Source: Immundisolibacterales bacterium
Lineage (GTDB): Bacteria > Pseudomonadota > Gammaproteobacteria > HK1
Assembly (NCBI GenBank): GCA_026712715.1
Contig: JAPOPW010000030.1
Coordinates: 1-64,000, forward strand
DNA length: 64,000 nucleotides
Direction of reading: 5' to 3'
Positions 8,901 to 16,566 of the stretch are shown piece by piece (position 1 is the first letter of the stretch; every line of letters starts with the position of its first letter). The translations under genes were made by a program, and so were the position numbers. Under the pieces are notes generated by a model that was not told the DNA's origin, searched no databases, and saw nothing but the letters and a program-made list of their open reading frames with translations.

Positions 8901-9568
8901 ACGCCCCGCGCCCGCTCTCGGTGACCTCGGTGGTAGAACGCTACCGGGAAGGGGTGAGGATGGCCTCGGCCCTCATCCCGGAGCTCGCCTCCGAAGCGGT
9001 CCGCGGCGAGATACGGGCGGCGCGGGACAAGCTCGTGGAAGCGCAGGTGCCGGCGGCCCTCGCGGAACGGCTCGCGGTCTGCTCCGAGCTGCCGTCCGCC
9101 CTCGACATCACCGAGGTGGCCTGGCGATGCTTCGTTCCCGGTGGTGGCGTGGGGGAGCGGACCACCATCGCGGACTCCGGTATCGAGCGTGCCGCGCGGG
9201 CGTGGTACGGGGTCGACGCGCTGCTCGACGTCGGCTGGCTGCAGGCGCGTATTGCGGCCCTTCCCCGTGCCGATCGCTGGCAGGCGCTCGCCCGGGGGGC
9301 GCTCCGCGGGGACCTCCTGCGCCGCCACCGCGTCCTCGCTGCCGGAGTGCTGCGCGAGGGAGCGGGCGCACGGCCCGATGCCGCGCTTCGCGCCTGGCGC
9401 AATTCGAACGCCCGCGCCATCCAGCGCTGGAGCGAGCTCGTCGCCAACCTCAAGGCGGAGCCGCAGGTCGAGTATCCGATGATGGCGGTCGCGCTCCGCG
9501 AGCTCCGGGAGGTGGCGCGCGGAGGGTCCGCCGGGGCCGTTGGCGGACCGGGGTCGGCATTGCGCTGA
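5945..9568 (+). CDS. gdhB: NAD-specific glutamate dehydrogenase, large type, N-terminally short
   Basis: Converts glutamate to 2-oxoglutarate and ammonia with NAD, a catabolic cytosolic enzyme. The sequence has the large-GDH hallmarks: GGPIARGGIRWSDRREDFR, then the lysine-bearing VPVGSKGGYV (K411), the DKGTATFSDTAN and DMSGDVFGNGM blocks, GEGGNLGFTQ, and the helical C-terminal domain. At 1207 residues it is about 400 shorter than the usual 1600-residue members: the long N-terminal region with ACT-like regulatory segments is cut down to about 300 residues. The ATG at 5945 has GGAGGCAG upstream and is chosen because frames further upstream run antisense through the porin. The gene stands alone, divergent from the porin and convergent with gcvR. 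Confidence 0.93.
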   Translation: MATTGDAAAATEAGRWRGELAGMLAERFGAEAGASLRSRYERVFGSGYRGRYGPDGALRDIEITEALAGRKDEVSVLPPAAAEDGEPPRGPLETDLLRPPGSDPRFFRFKIFHLGGPVHLSDSLPMLENMGVRVEDEHPRVLRPAGEDGEAVWLHDFGLRQRGAGAAADLDSAGDAFRECFARVWAGAAEDDGFNRLALAPGLDWREIALLRAYARYLRQVRFSLSQSYIEDTLFANPGIARDLVRLFHARFDPAGPSAGGAGADGAEAAGAACDAAPSDGDPPYAIAERILGGLEAVASLDEDRILRTYLELVDGTLRTNYYQRGPDGRRRPCLALKLDPSCVHEMPEPRPRFEIFVYSPRLEGVHLRGGPIARGGIRWSDRREDFRTEVLGLLKTQMVKNAVIVPVGSKGGYVLKRPPADRAALAEEGVACYREFIGALLELTDNYDYPAKGAGGSAGSEITPPPDTVRHDGPDPYLVVAADKGTATFSDTANELSAAAGFWLGDAFASGGSDGYDHKGIGITARGAWESVKSHFRVLGLDPARDPFTAAGIGDMSGDVFGNGMRCSRRIRLVAAFSHLHVFIDPDPDPEASFAERERLFRLPGSTWADYRAELVSRGGGVWPRSAKSITLSPEAMAALGIAGGAAARTPNDVIRAILRAPVDLLWNGGIGTYVKSSGETHAQVGDRSNDPVRINARELRCRVVGEGGNLGFTQAARIEYARAGGLVNTDAIDNSGGVDCSDHEVNIKILLDAAVRDGALDPAERSGLLHAMTDEVADGVLRNNYLQNVGLAVARTQAAPLVEVHARFIEHLERSVALDRAGEGLPDRDEIAERRRAGEGLAGPELAVLVAYAKLDLFDALIGSDLPEDPEMAAELAAYFPLTLRERFAAAIPGHRLAREIISTLAANETVNRAGITFAFRVSDEIGAAPEDAVRAWFALRGLYRLPELFEAVEGAGLAAAAHVAAVLEIRKLMDRGARWLLRNAPRPLSVTSVVERYREGVRMASALIPELASEAVRGEIRAARDKLVEAQVPAALAERLAVCSELPSALDITEVAWRCFVPGGGVGERTTIADSGIERAARAWYGVDALLDVGWLQARIAALPRADRWQALARGALRGDLLRRHRVLAAGVLREGAGARPDAALRAWRNSNARAIQRWSELVANLKAEPQVEYPMMAVALRELREVARGGSAGAVGGPGSALR

Positions 9569-9627
9569 AGTCGGATTCGCGAAGCGCAATCCGACCGGGG
9601 ATGGTGACGTGACGGGCAGGGACCGGG

Positions 9628-10167
9628 CTACCGCACCGGCGTCAGCATGGCATCGAGGTTGAGCTCGTCGCAGAAGTCCATGAACTCCCCCCGGATGGCC
9701 GCGATGGCCGAGTCGGCGGGAATCCCCACCGTCATGTGCAGCGAGTACATGGGCGCGCCGGTGTGGGGAGCGGTGTAGCTGACCGTCATCAGGTCCTCCA
9801 CGTTGATCTCCCGCCGCGCGAAGAAGTCCGCCACGTCGTGCACGATGCCGGGCTGCTCGAGCGCGATGACCTCCACGGTGTAGGGGATCAGCCCGGCCGA
9901 GTCGGGCCGCGGGCCGGTGCGGCGCGCCTGCAGCACCAGGTCGTGCTCGGACTCGAGCTTCGGAAGCATGCTCTCCGCCTTGGCGATCGCGTTCCATTGA
10001 CCGGCGAGCAGCAACACCATCGCGAACTCGCTCCCGAGGACGGCCATCCGGCTGTCCTTGATCGAGCAGCCGCAGTCGCGAAAGGCGGCGGCGAGACCGC
10101 GCACGAGGGCAGGCCGGTCGGCCCCGAGGGCCGAGATGACGAGGTGCGATTCGATCGGCGCCTTCAT
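9628..10167 (-). CDS. gcvR: Glycine cleavage system transcriptional repressor GcvR
   Basis: A 179-residue cytoplasmic protein made of two ACT domains (about 6-80 and 93-172), the ligand-binding fold used to sense amino acids. Known GcvR binds glycine and counteracts the activator GcvA to control the gcvTHP operon. Visible support: SALGADRPALVRGLAAAF and IALEQPGIVHDVADFFARR, the typical starts of the two ACT repeats. Its position two genes from dapA-bamC is the same as in enterobacteria, which favours GcvR over other ACT-only proteins. It lies 13 bases downstream of the DUF3800-type gene on the same strand, so the two may be cotranscribed. Confidence 0.85.
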   Translation of the reverse strand: MKAPIESHLVISALGADRPALVRGLAAAFRDCGCSIKDSRMAVLGSEFAMVLLLAGQWNAIAKAESMLPKLESEHDLVLQARRTGPRPDSAGLIPYTVEVIALEQPGIVHDVADFFARREINVEDLMTVSYTAPHTGAPMYSLHMTVGIPADSAIAAIRGEFMDFCDELNLDAMLTPVR

Positions 10168-10180
10168 GGATCCGGAAGAT

Positions 10181-11188
10181 TCAGGTGTCCCAGGGGGTAG
10201 CCCGGTTCTCGTTCGATTCGGGCTGGCGGTCCGGGTCCCGCTCCGAACCGGCTCCGGGGGACGAGTAGGACGGGTAGCGCTCCGCGCTGCCGAAGCGCTG
10301 GTCGCTGTCGGGAGGCGCGTCGTGTTGGCGGCCGCCCGCCGCTTCCTCGGCCGGGCCGCGCGGCTGGTGGTCGGAGCGGCGCGGCGGCGGCGGATCGCCG
10401 CGTGCCGTTCCTTCGCGCCCGCCCTCGTTGTACGAGGCGGCGTTCGACGCACGGTACGAGTAGCAGGCCGGGCACCAGCACGCGTCCACCCCCGCGGTCC
10501 GGTGGGTGAGGCCGTGCAGGCGGGTCCCCTCGCGGTCGAACTTCGGCAGCATGTCGTCGAAGTGCCGGGCAATCCCCTTCTCGTAGCGTCCCCATACCTC
10601 GTTGGTCACCAGGCCGGCCGCCTGCAGCAGGCGGGTCCGGGACTTGGAGACGAAGAGCGGCACCTCGGACAGGTTCCGGGTTCGGCCCCACTGGGTGCCC
10701 TCCGAGACCGACGGTCCGGCCGCCCGCTCCGCCTGGCGCAGGGTGCTCGACTCCGACATGATGACCACGCCGCGCTGGGTCCGGTTGGCGGCGTGGAACC
10801 GGGCCAGCATCAGGTCGAACCGGCTGACCACGTCCTCGAACGCCATCCGGTAGGCGTCGCCGCTCGTGGCCGCCTCCTTGTCCACGACCGTCGCGAAGAG
10901 CACGGGATGCCGGGAAACGAGAAGGGTGGAGTAGCACGCATCGAGCATCTGCCGGCGCTCGCTCGCGGCGAGTCCCGCATAGGTTTCCGGGAGCCCGCGC
11001 GTGCCGCCGGTGCGAAGGCGCGGCGCGTGGATGGGAACCTGCTGATCATTCGGAAAGAAACGGGCGACGGTGTCCGCGAGATCCCGTTTCAGCCAGTACG
11101 CGGCCCGCTCGAATACCGCCACGCCTCCGACCACCACGCGGTCCGACGACGGATGGGTACCAGATTCGTCGATATACAGGAGATACAT
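10181..11188 (-). CDS. DUF3800 domain protein with disordered C-terminal tail
   Basis: A 335-residue protein starting MYLLYIDESG, the signature beginning of DUF3800 proteins, whose acidic residues suggest an RNase H-like nuclease fold. Function is unproven. The domain occupies about 1-245. Near 245-255 is CWCPAC, a possible zinc-binding knuckle. The last 75-80 residues are low-complexity (Pro, Arg, Ser, Asp, Gln) and probably disordered. DUF3800 genes are often found in phage or defence contexts, but here the gene sits between gcvR and dapA, a core metabolic location. The ATG at 11188 is chosen because it places YIDESG at the N-terminus as in relatives. Confidence 0.75.
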   Translation of the reverse strand: MYLLYIDESGTHPSSDRVVVGGVAVFERAAYWLKRDLADTVARFFPNDQQVPIHAPRLRTGGTRGLPETYAGLAASERRQMLDACYSTLLVSRHPVLFATVVDKEAATSGDAYRMAFEDVVSRFDLMLARFHAANRTQRGVVIMSESSTLRQAERAAGPSVSEGTQWGRTRNLSEVPLFVSKSRTRLLQAAGLVTNEVWGRYEKGIARHFDDMLPKFDREGTRLHGLTHRTAGVDACWCPACYSYRASNAASYNEGGREGTARGDPPPPRRSDHQPRGPAEEAAGGRQHDAPPDSDQRFGSAERYPSYSSPGAGSERDPDRQPESNENRATPWDT

Positions 11189-11564
11189 GACTGACCCCGG
11201 ATAGCTACTACCCGCATACCTCAAGTCGGGCGCCGGCGTGGGGCCGCCGCTGCTTGCTCCGGCCGGGCACCGCTCAGGCGAAGAAACGCGGCCGGCCGCG
11301 CGACAAGCGCGCTGGGGACCAGAGCTCCGAGGTCCTGCCGGCCGGTATCGGATTATCCATGAGCGGTACGGGCTGTCAATGCTGCGGGCGGCGGCCGGGC
11401 GTACTGCGGACCCGATCCCGGGCGACCCCGGACGCGCCCGAATGCGGGGCACGCGGCGAAACGCGGGGCCGGCCCGCGAAGGGCTGCCGCCTGCGCGTGC
11501 CCGCGGGATATGCGCTAATATCGCCGGTGTGAAACCCTGCGCGAAGGCGTGAAGGAGGTTGACG
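11189..11564 (+). promoter_or_regulatory. Divergent intergenic region before dapA
   Basis: 376 bases between the DUF3800-type gene and dapA, with no supportable gene. TAATAT at 11516-11521 is a reasonable -10 box for dapA, but the sequence 17 bases upstream (GCGCGT) is a poor -35. AGGAGG at 11553-11558 is the dapA ribosome binding site, six bases before its ATG. Confidence 0.4.
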
Positions 11565-12455
11565 ATGTTTCATGGAAGCATGGTGGCCATGGTCACCCCG
11601 ATGCGCGGCGACGGTGCGGTCGACGACGATGCGCTCGCCCGGCTGGTGGAATTCCACGTTTCCGCCGGTACCGATGCGATCATCGCGGTCGGCACCACCG
11701 GCGAGTCCGCCACCCTGGACCATGACGAGCACCGCGAGGTGGTGCGCAAGGTCCTCGAGGCGGTGGCGGGGCGGCTCCCGGTGATCGCCGGAACCGGCGC
11801 AAACTCGACGTCCGAGGCGCTCGATCTTACGCGCGACGCCGCCGCCCTGGGGGCCGACGGCTGCCTGCTCGTGACGCCCTACTACAACAAGCCCACCCAG
11901 GAAGGGCTGTACCGGCACTTCAAGCTGATCGCGGAATCGGTGGACATCCCGCAGATCCTTTACAACGTGCCCGGCCGGACGGCCTGCGACATGCAGCCCG
12001 ACACGGTGGCCCGGCTCTCCCGGGTGACCAACATCGTTTCCATCAAGGAGGCATCCGGGGACCTCGCCCGGGTTGGCCAGATCCTGGACCGGGCCGCGGA
12101 CGGATTCGAGGTCGTGAGCGGCGAGGATCCGATCGCCATGGAGACCATTCTGAACGGCGGCAAGGGCGTTATCTCGGTCACCGCGAACGTTGCCCCGGCC
12201 GCCATGCACGAGATGTGCGCGCGCGCCCTGCGTGGTGACCGGGCCGGGGCGGAATCGGTGGACGCGCGCCTTCGCGCCCTGCACAAGAACCTCTTCATCG
12301 AATCGAATCCGATTCCCTCGAAGTGGCTGCTCCACGACATGGGCCTGGTCCCGCCCGGGATCCGGCTGCCTCTCACGCCCCTCTCGGCCGAGTATCACGA
12401 CGTGGTTCGGGCCGCCCTTCGCGAGGCGCAGGGCGCGTTGCCGGCCGCGGCCTGA
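11565..12455 (+). CDS. dapA: 4-hydroxy-tetrahydrodipicolinate synthase
   Basis: Condenses pyruvate with aspartate semialdehyde, the first committed step to diaminopimelate and lysine. It is a 296-residue TIM barrel. The Schiff-base lysine K161 (VSIKEASGD), Y133 (LYNVPGRT) and the T44-T45 pair (GTTGES) sit at the same numbers as in E. coli DapA. A TTG at 11559 is in frame, but the strong AGGAGG sequence favours the ATG at 11565. bamC follows after nine bases, as in enterobacteria, so the two form an operon. Confidence 0.96.
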   Translation: MFHGSMVAMVTPMRGDGAVDDDALARLVEFHVSAGTDAIIAVGTTGESATLDHDEHREVVRKVLEAVAGRLPVIAGTGANSTSEALDLTRDAAALGADGCLLVTPYYNKPTQEGLYRHFKLIAESVDIPQILYNVPGRTACDMQPDTVARLSRVTNIVSIKEASGDLARVGQILDRAADGFEVVSGEDPIAMETILNGGKGVISVTANVAPAAMHEMCARALRGDRAGAESVDARLRALHKNLFIESNPIPSKWLLHDMGLVPPGIRLPLTPLSAEYHDVVRAALREAQGALPAAA

Positions 12456-12464
12456 GCGACTCGC

Positions 12465-13592
12465 ATGACCCGAAGGGGCCTTCGCGGCGCGGCGGTGCTC
12501 GCGGCGGCGGCGTTCGCCGTCGGCGGGTGCACGTACGTCGCCCCGACCGGACCTCCCGCTCCGCGAACCTCCGGGGACACCCTGTACCAGGGCGACACCA
12601 GCCGGGCATCGCTCGAGATTCCGCCGGATCTGTCGCGGGCAGGGGTTCGGGAGGCGTATCCGATACCGGGCGGCGCCCGTTCCACGGGTGCTCGGGTCGA
12701 CACGGTGCTGCCGGACGTGCCGGACATGCGCGTGGAGCGAGACGGCGGGCTGCAGCGACTGGTCGTCGCGGTCCCCCCGGGCGACCTCTGGCAGAGCCTT
12801 CTCGATTTCTGGCGTGCGCAGGGCTTCCAGCTCGAGGTCGATGAGCCGCAGGTCGGGGTCATGGAGACCGGATGGGCGGAGAAGCGTGAAGATCTGCCCG
12901 TCGGCGGCCTGCGCGGGGCCCTCGCGCGGTTCAAGCGCGTCGCCTACGTGTACCGGGTGCGCGACCGGTTCCGCACGCGGGTCGAGCATGCGGGGGAGGA
13001 AGGAGCGACCGCGGTCTACATCGCCCATCGCGGGGCGCACGAAGTGGTCCGCGGCGACGGCTATGCCTGGGACCCGCGTCCTTCCGACCCGGGACTCGAG
13101 GCGCAGATGCTCGGCCGCCTCAGGCTCTTTCTCGCGGGCAGCGAGTCTTCCGGCGTCACGTCCGTCGCCGCGACCGACGCGGGCCGGGCCGCCCCCGCGC
13201 GGGCGGAGCTGGTGGATACGGGCGCGGGCGGGCGGCACATCCGCATCGACGAAGGGTTCGACCGCGCGTGGCGGCTGGTCGGGCTCGCGCTCGACCGGGG
13301 CGGGTTCACGGTGGCCGACCTCGACCGGAGCCGCGGGCTCTACCTCGTTCGCTACATCGATCCGCAGGCGGTCGAGCTGGAGAAACGGGGCTGGTTCCGC
13401 CGCCTCGCGTTCTGGTCGCGTCCCGACCCGGGCGAAAGTGGAGCCCTGCCGACGGACGTGGAATTCCGGGTCGTCGTGGAGCACGGGGAAGGGTCGTCGA
13501 CCCGGGTCGTGATGCACGATGCGAACGGCGGCCTCGATACGAGCGAGAGCGCCGGCCGGATCCTCACCGTGCTCGTCGAGCACATCGAGTAG
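12465..13592 (+). CDS. bamC: Outer-membrane assembly lipoprotein BamC (NlpB)
   Basis: A 375-residue lipoprotein of the BAM complex, which folds beta-barrel proteins such as the porins in this window. The signal peptide ends in a lipobox VGGC with the lipidated cysteine C22. Then comes an unstructured stretch with LEIPPDLSR, a conserved BamC segment that contacts BamD, and two helix-grip domains (about 85-220 and 245-370). It directly follows dapA, the canonical place for this gene, and converges on der. Confidence 0.9.
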   Translation: MTRRGLRGAAVLAAAAFAVGGCTYVAPTGPPAPRTSGDTLYQGDTSRASLEIPPDLSRAGVREAYPIPGGARSTGARVDTVLPDVPDMRVERDGGLQRLVVAVPPGDLWQSLLDFWRAQGFQLEVDEPQVGVMETGWAEKREDLPVGGLRGALARFKRVAYVYRVRDRFRTRVEHAGEEGATAVYIAHRGAHEVVRGDGYAWDPRPSDPGLEAQMLGRLRLFLAGSESSGVTSVAATDAGRAAPARAELVDTGAGGRHIRIDEGFDRAWRLVGLALDRGGFTVADLDRSRGLYLVRYIDPQAVELEKRGWFRRLAFWSRPDPGESGALPTDVEFRVVVEHGEGSSTRVVMHDANGGLDTSESAGRILTVLVEHIE

Positions 13593-13619
13593 CTGCTCTC
13601 CGCCCTCGTCCTTCCTTTG

Positions 13620-13646
13620 CGGCGGCGCGCCTTCAGCGCCGCCGCT
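13620..13646. terminator. GC hairpin between convergent bamC and der
   Basis: A 10-bp stem, GCGGCGGCGC with its complement, around a seven-base loop. Its right arm overlaps the last codons of der (an Arg run). No U run is present, so it is only a candidate bidirectional terminator. Confidence 0.35.
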
Positions 13647-15147
13647 TCACGTGCCGCATCATCCGTTTTCGATGGCGGGCCTGTCGTGGGGTGAGCGCGT
13701 TGCGCCGTCCCGCGTAGGGGTTGTCGCCGGATCGGAACTCGATTCGAAGCGGCGTGCCGCGAAGCCGGAACCGGGTCCGGACGGCGCGGGCGAGGTAGCG
13801 TGCGTACGGCTCCGGGGTTTCCTTTGCGCCGTTGCCGTGGATCACCACGATCGGCGGATTGACCCCCCCCTGGTGGGCGTAGCGGAGCTTGATCCTCCTT
13901 CCCCGTACCACGGGCGGCGGGTGGCGAACGGTGGCTTCCTGCATGGTCCGGGTGAGGTCCGCGGCGGACATGCGGGTGGTGGCGGCCTTCCATGCCTCCT
14001 CCACGGACCGCATGAGCCCGCCAAGGCCCTCGCCGCGCAACGCGGAGATGGAGTGGACGGTCGCGAAGTCGATGAAGCCGAGACGCCGCGAGACCGCCTC
14101 GCGCGCCGCCGTCCGCGCCCCGGGAGCGAGTCGGTCCCACTTGTTCAGGGCGACGACCAGGGCCCGGCCGGCGTCGAGCAGATAGCCGAGGAGCCGGGCA
14201 TCCTGTTCGGAAACTCCCTCCCCGGCATCGAGCAACAAGATTGCGACGTTGGCGGCCTCGATGGCCTGAAGCGCCTTGATGGCGCTCACCTTCTCGACCA
14301 GGTCGAAGACGCGCGCGCGCCGCCGCAGCCCGGCCGTGTCGATCAGGACGTAGGGCTTTCCCGAGCGTTCGAAGGGCACGAACACGCTGTCGCGGGTGGT
14401 TCCCGGCTCGTCGTGCGTGATTACCCGTTCCTCACCGAGCAGGTGGTTGACGAGAGTGGACTTGCCCGCGTTCGGCCGTCCGACGATCGCGATGTGCACC
14501 GCGTCCCGGCGGCCTTGCCCTTCGCCGGGGTCGCCATCGCCCTCTTCCTCGTGCGGCGGCTCCGGTACGAGCGCATGCGCGAGAGCACGGAGCCCGCGCC
14601 CATGCGCCGCGGAAACGGGGAGCGGGGAGCGCAGACCGAGCGCGTGGAACTCCGCGAGCGCGGTCCTCGTGTCGACGCCGTCCGTCTTGTTGACGGCCAG
14701 CACGATCGGCTTGCCGAGCCGCCGGATACGGTCCACGATCGCCTCGTCGCCGGCGGTTCGCCCGGCCCGCGCGTCCGTCACGAGCACGATTCGGTCCGCC
14801 TCGTCCAGCGCGCGGCCGACCTGGTCGCCTACCCGGTCGTCGATCTCCTCCGATTCGCCGGCAAGACCGCCGGTGTCCACGACGATGAACCGGGCGCCGT
14901 GGCGCCGCGCCGTCCCGTATCGGCGATCGCGCGTGAGGCCCGGCCGATCCGCGACGATGGCGTCGCGGGTGCCGGTGAGCTGGTTGAAGAGCGTCGACTT
15001 GCCCACGTTCGGCCGTCCGACGATTGCGACGACGGGCAGCACCGCGGGCTCCTCGCGCCGTGCTTCGTCGGGGGCCGGGTCCTCGACGCCGCGATCGCCG
15101 GAGCGCGTGCCCGACTCCCCGGGCGGCCGGATGGTGTTGCCGTCCAT
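13633..15147 (-). CDS. der: Ribosome biogenesis GTPase Der (EngA)
   Basis: Essential GTPase that helps mature the 50S subunit. The 504-residue protein has two G domains in tandem, the hallmark of Der: the first P-loop GRPNVGKST at about 44-52 and the second GRPNAGKST near 225, with DTGG, NKTD, DTAG and NKWD motifs. A KH-like C-terminal domain follows, ending in a basic tail. An extra charged stretch of about 35 residues precedes the first G domain. In enterobacteria der follows bamB directly; here the same-strand pair is separated by about 6.4 kb holding the SnoaL-like gene and an ABC importer. Confidence 0.96.
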   Translation of the reverse strand: MDGNTIRPPGESGTRSGDRGVEDPAPDEARREEPAVLPVVAIVGRPNVGKSTLFNQLTGTRDAIVADRPGLTRDRRYGTARRHGARFIVVDTGGLAGESEEIDDRVGDQVGRALDEADRIVLVTDARAGRTAGDEAIVDRIRRLGKPIVLAVNKTDGVDTRTALAEFHALGLRSPLPVSAAHGRGLRALAHALVPEPPHEEEGDGDPGEGQGRRDAVHIAIVGRPNAGKSTLVNHLLGEERVITHDEPGTTRDSVFVPFERSGKPYVLIDTAGLRRRARVFDLVEKVSAIKALQAIEAANVAILLLDAGEGVSEQDARLLGYLLDAGRALVVALNKWDRLAPGARTAAREAVSRRLGFIDFATVHSISALRGEGLGGLMRSVEEAWKAATTRMSAADLTRTMQEATVRHPPPVVRGRRIKLRYAHQGGVNPPIVVIHGNGAKETPEPYARYLARAVRTRFRLRGTPLRIEFRSGDNPYAGRRNALTPRQARHRKRMMRHVKRRR

Positions 15148-15199
15148 CAGTCCGGGCGCCCCGGCGTTCTTCCCGCCCGCCCGCGCCGCGCGACCGCGT

Positions 15200-16243
15200 T
15201 CACTTCCCGGGCCGCCTCGCGGGCGGGGGCGGCCCGGCGCCGGCCTCGAATTTCGCTCCCTCCATCGCCGCCGCCCGGTCCAGCAGGTCGAGCCCCATCT
15301 GGCCGAAGAGGTCGAGGAAGTCGAGCAGCACCCAGTTCTCCATGATCCGGCCGCCCGTGCAGCGGTAGAAGTCCATGACCCGGAGGGTCAAGGCCCGGCC
15401 GGTCGCCGGGACCCCCAGGTAGTCGCCGCGGTGGGTCATCGTCATCGAGGGCCACCCGCCGGTTGCCGCGTAGTCGCCGTCCCCGATGCGGCAGAAGTGG
15501 TGGCCTCCCTCGCGGTCGGGGAACGCCCGCAGGAACGGCTCGCGGTGGTCCTTCACGAATCCCGACCAGCGGTAGCTCGAACCGATGCCGGCCGGGCCGT
15601 ACCAGAGCATGTCGTCGTGCCAGTAGCCGCCCGCGCCGGTCTGTCCCGCCGACTCCATCGTCTCCCGATCGTAGACGTGAAGGTCGCCCTGCATCGCCTC
15701 GACCACATCGAGCGCCGCCTCCCCGCGGCCGCGGCTCCCCGGGAGGACTCCGTCGCCGGAAGCCGGGTCCGGGAACGGCATCTCGGCTCCCGGCATCCGC
15801 GCAAGCGGGAATCGGCCCGCCTGGCGGAGCAGGTCCAGGAAATCGACGAGAATCTTCGCCTCCGCGATGCCCCCGCCTTCGAGCCGGTAGAACTCCCCCG
15901 AGCGCAGGAAGACCAGCCGGCCGTTCGGGGCGATGCCGGCGAGAGGGGCCTGGAAGTTGCCGAGATAGTGGGTCACGGAGGCGGTCCAGTCTCCCCCGCC
16001 CCGCCGGTTGCGCCCGCCGATGAAGATGGAGTCGCGGCGGCGCACATGGGAGAGCGCCGCCCGGAGCGGTCGCACGAACCCCTCCAGCACCGCTTCGCGG
16101 CCCTCGAGGCGGTTGATCGGGTGGGCGACGTCCCAGACCGTGTCCGCGCTCAGGTGGGCCGCGGCGAGCGGTCCGATTTCGTGCTCGGGAGCCGCAATCA
16201 CGCGGTTGAGGAACACGTGCGTCGACTCGCGCCGGTCGCTCAT
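15200..16243 (-). CDS. Protein with two SnoaL-like (NTF2-fold) domains
   Basis: 347 residues containing two copies of a SnoaL-like domain, about 15-145 and 185-330. The repeat is visible from the matching ends EFYRLEGGGIAEAKILVDFL and DFYRCTGGRIMENWVLLDFL and from paired Trp-rich openings. SnoaL-like proteins include polyketide cyclases, hydrolases and isomerases, so the reaction cannot be assigned. There is no signal peptide. It is divergent from the ABC importer at 16567, with 323 bases between, and could act on the imported substrate; that is inference from position only. Confidence 0.75.
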   Translation of the reverse strand: MSDRRESTHVFLNRVIAAPEHEIGPLAAAHLSADTVWDVAHPINRLEGREAVLEGFVRPLRAALSHVRRRDSIFIGGRNRRGGGDWTASVTHYLGNFQAPLAGIAPNGRLVFLRSGEFYRLEGGGIAEAKILVDFLDLLRQAGRFPLARMPGAEMPFPDPASGDGVLPGSRGRGEAALDVVEAMQGDLHVYDRETMESAGQTGAGGYWHDDMLWYGPAGIGSSYRWSGFVKDHREPFLRAFPDREGGHHFCRIGDGDYAATGGWPSMTMTHRGDYLGVPATGRALTLRVMDFYRCTGGRIMENWVLLDFLDLFGQMGLDLLDRAAAMEGAKFEAGAGPPPPARRPGK

Positions 16244-16494
16244 TGCGGGACTCCGGGTCGGGGGTGGAGAAGATGGCTCGCATTCATGATCTGACGGACA
16301 CCGCGGACGGAAATTGCGCCGGCCCCCCTGCTGCCGGAGCGCTCCGCCGTGCGAGCAACCGCAGCCTCCCGGCCGGTCGGGTCGGCCGGAGGTGCAGCGC
16401 ACCGAAACGGCTCCGGGTTCCACGCTGTCCGCACGATCGTCAAGTCATCGGCGCGCGCAGAAAAAGCAGCGAGCCTGCAGTGCGCGCAGGCGGC

Positions 16495-16524
16495 TTGCCG
16501 GATTGTGACCCAGCCGTCTAGAGT
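16495..16524 (+). promoter_or_regulatory. Predicted promoter of the ABC importer
   Basis: TTGCCG (16495-16500) and TAGAGT (16519-16524) with an 18-base spacer lie about 40 bases before the ATPase start. They are within the 323-base divergent gap 16244-16566, where nothing else is recognisable. Confidence 0.4.
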
Positions 16525-16566
16525 CGCGCAATCGCGCAGGCAACCGGGTCCGCGCCGGGAGAGGTC

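Noticed and set aside
7832-9997. A 721-codon minus-strand open frame opposite gdhB and gcvR
   Set aside because: It is a GC-rich shadow of the glutamate dehydrogenase codons, with repetitive Arg/Gly/Glu composition and no recognisable domain.
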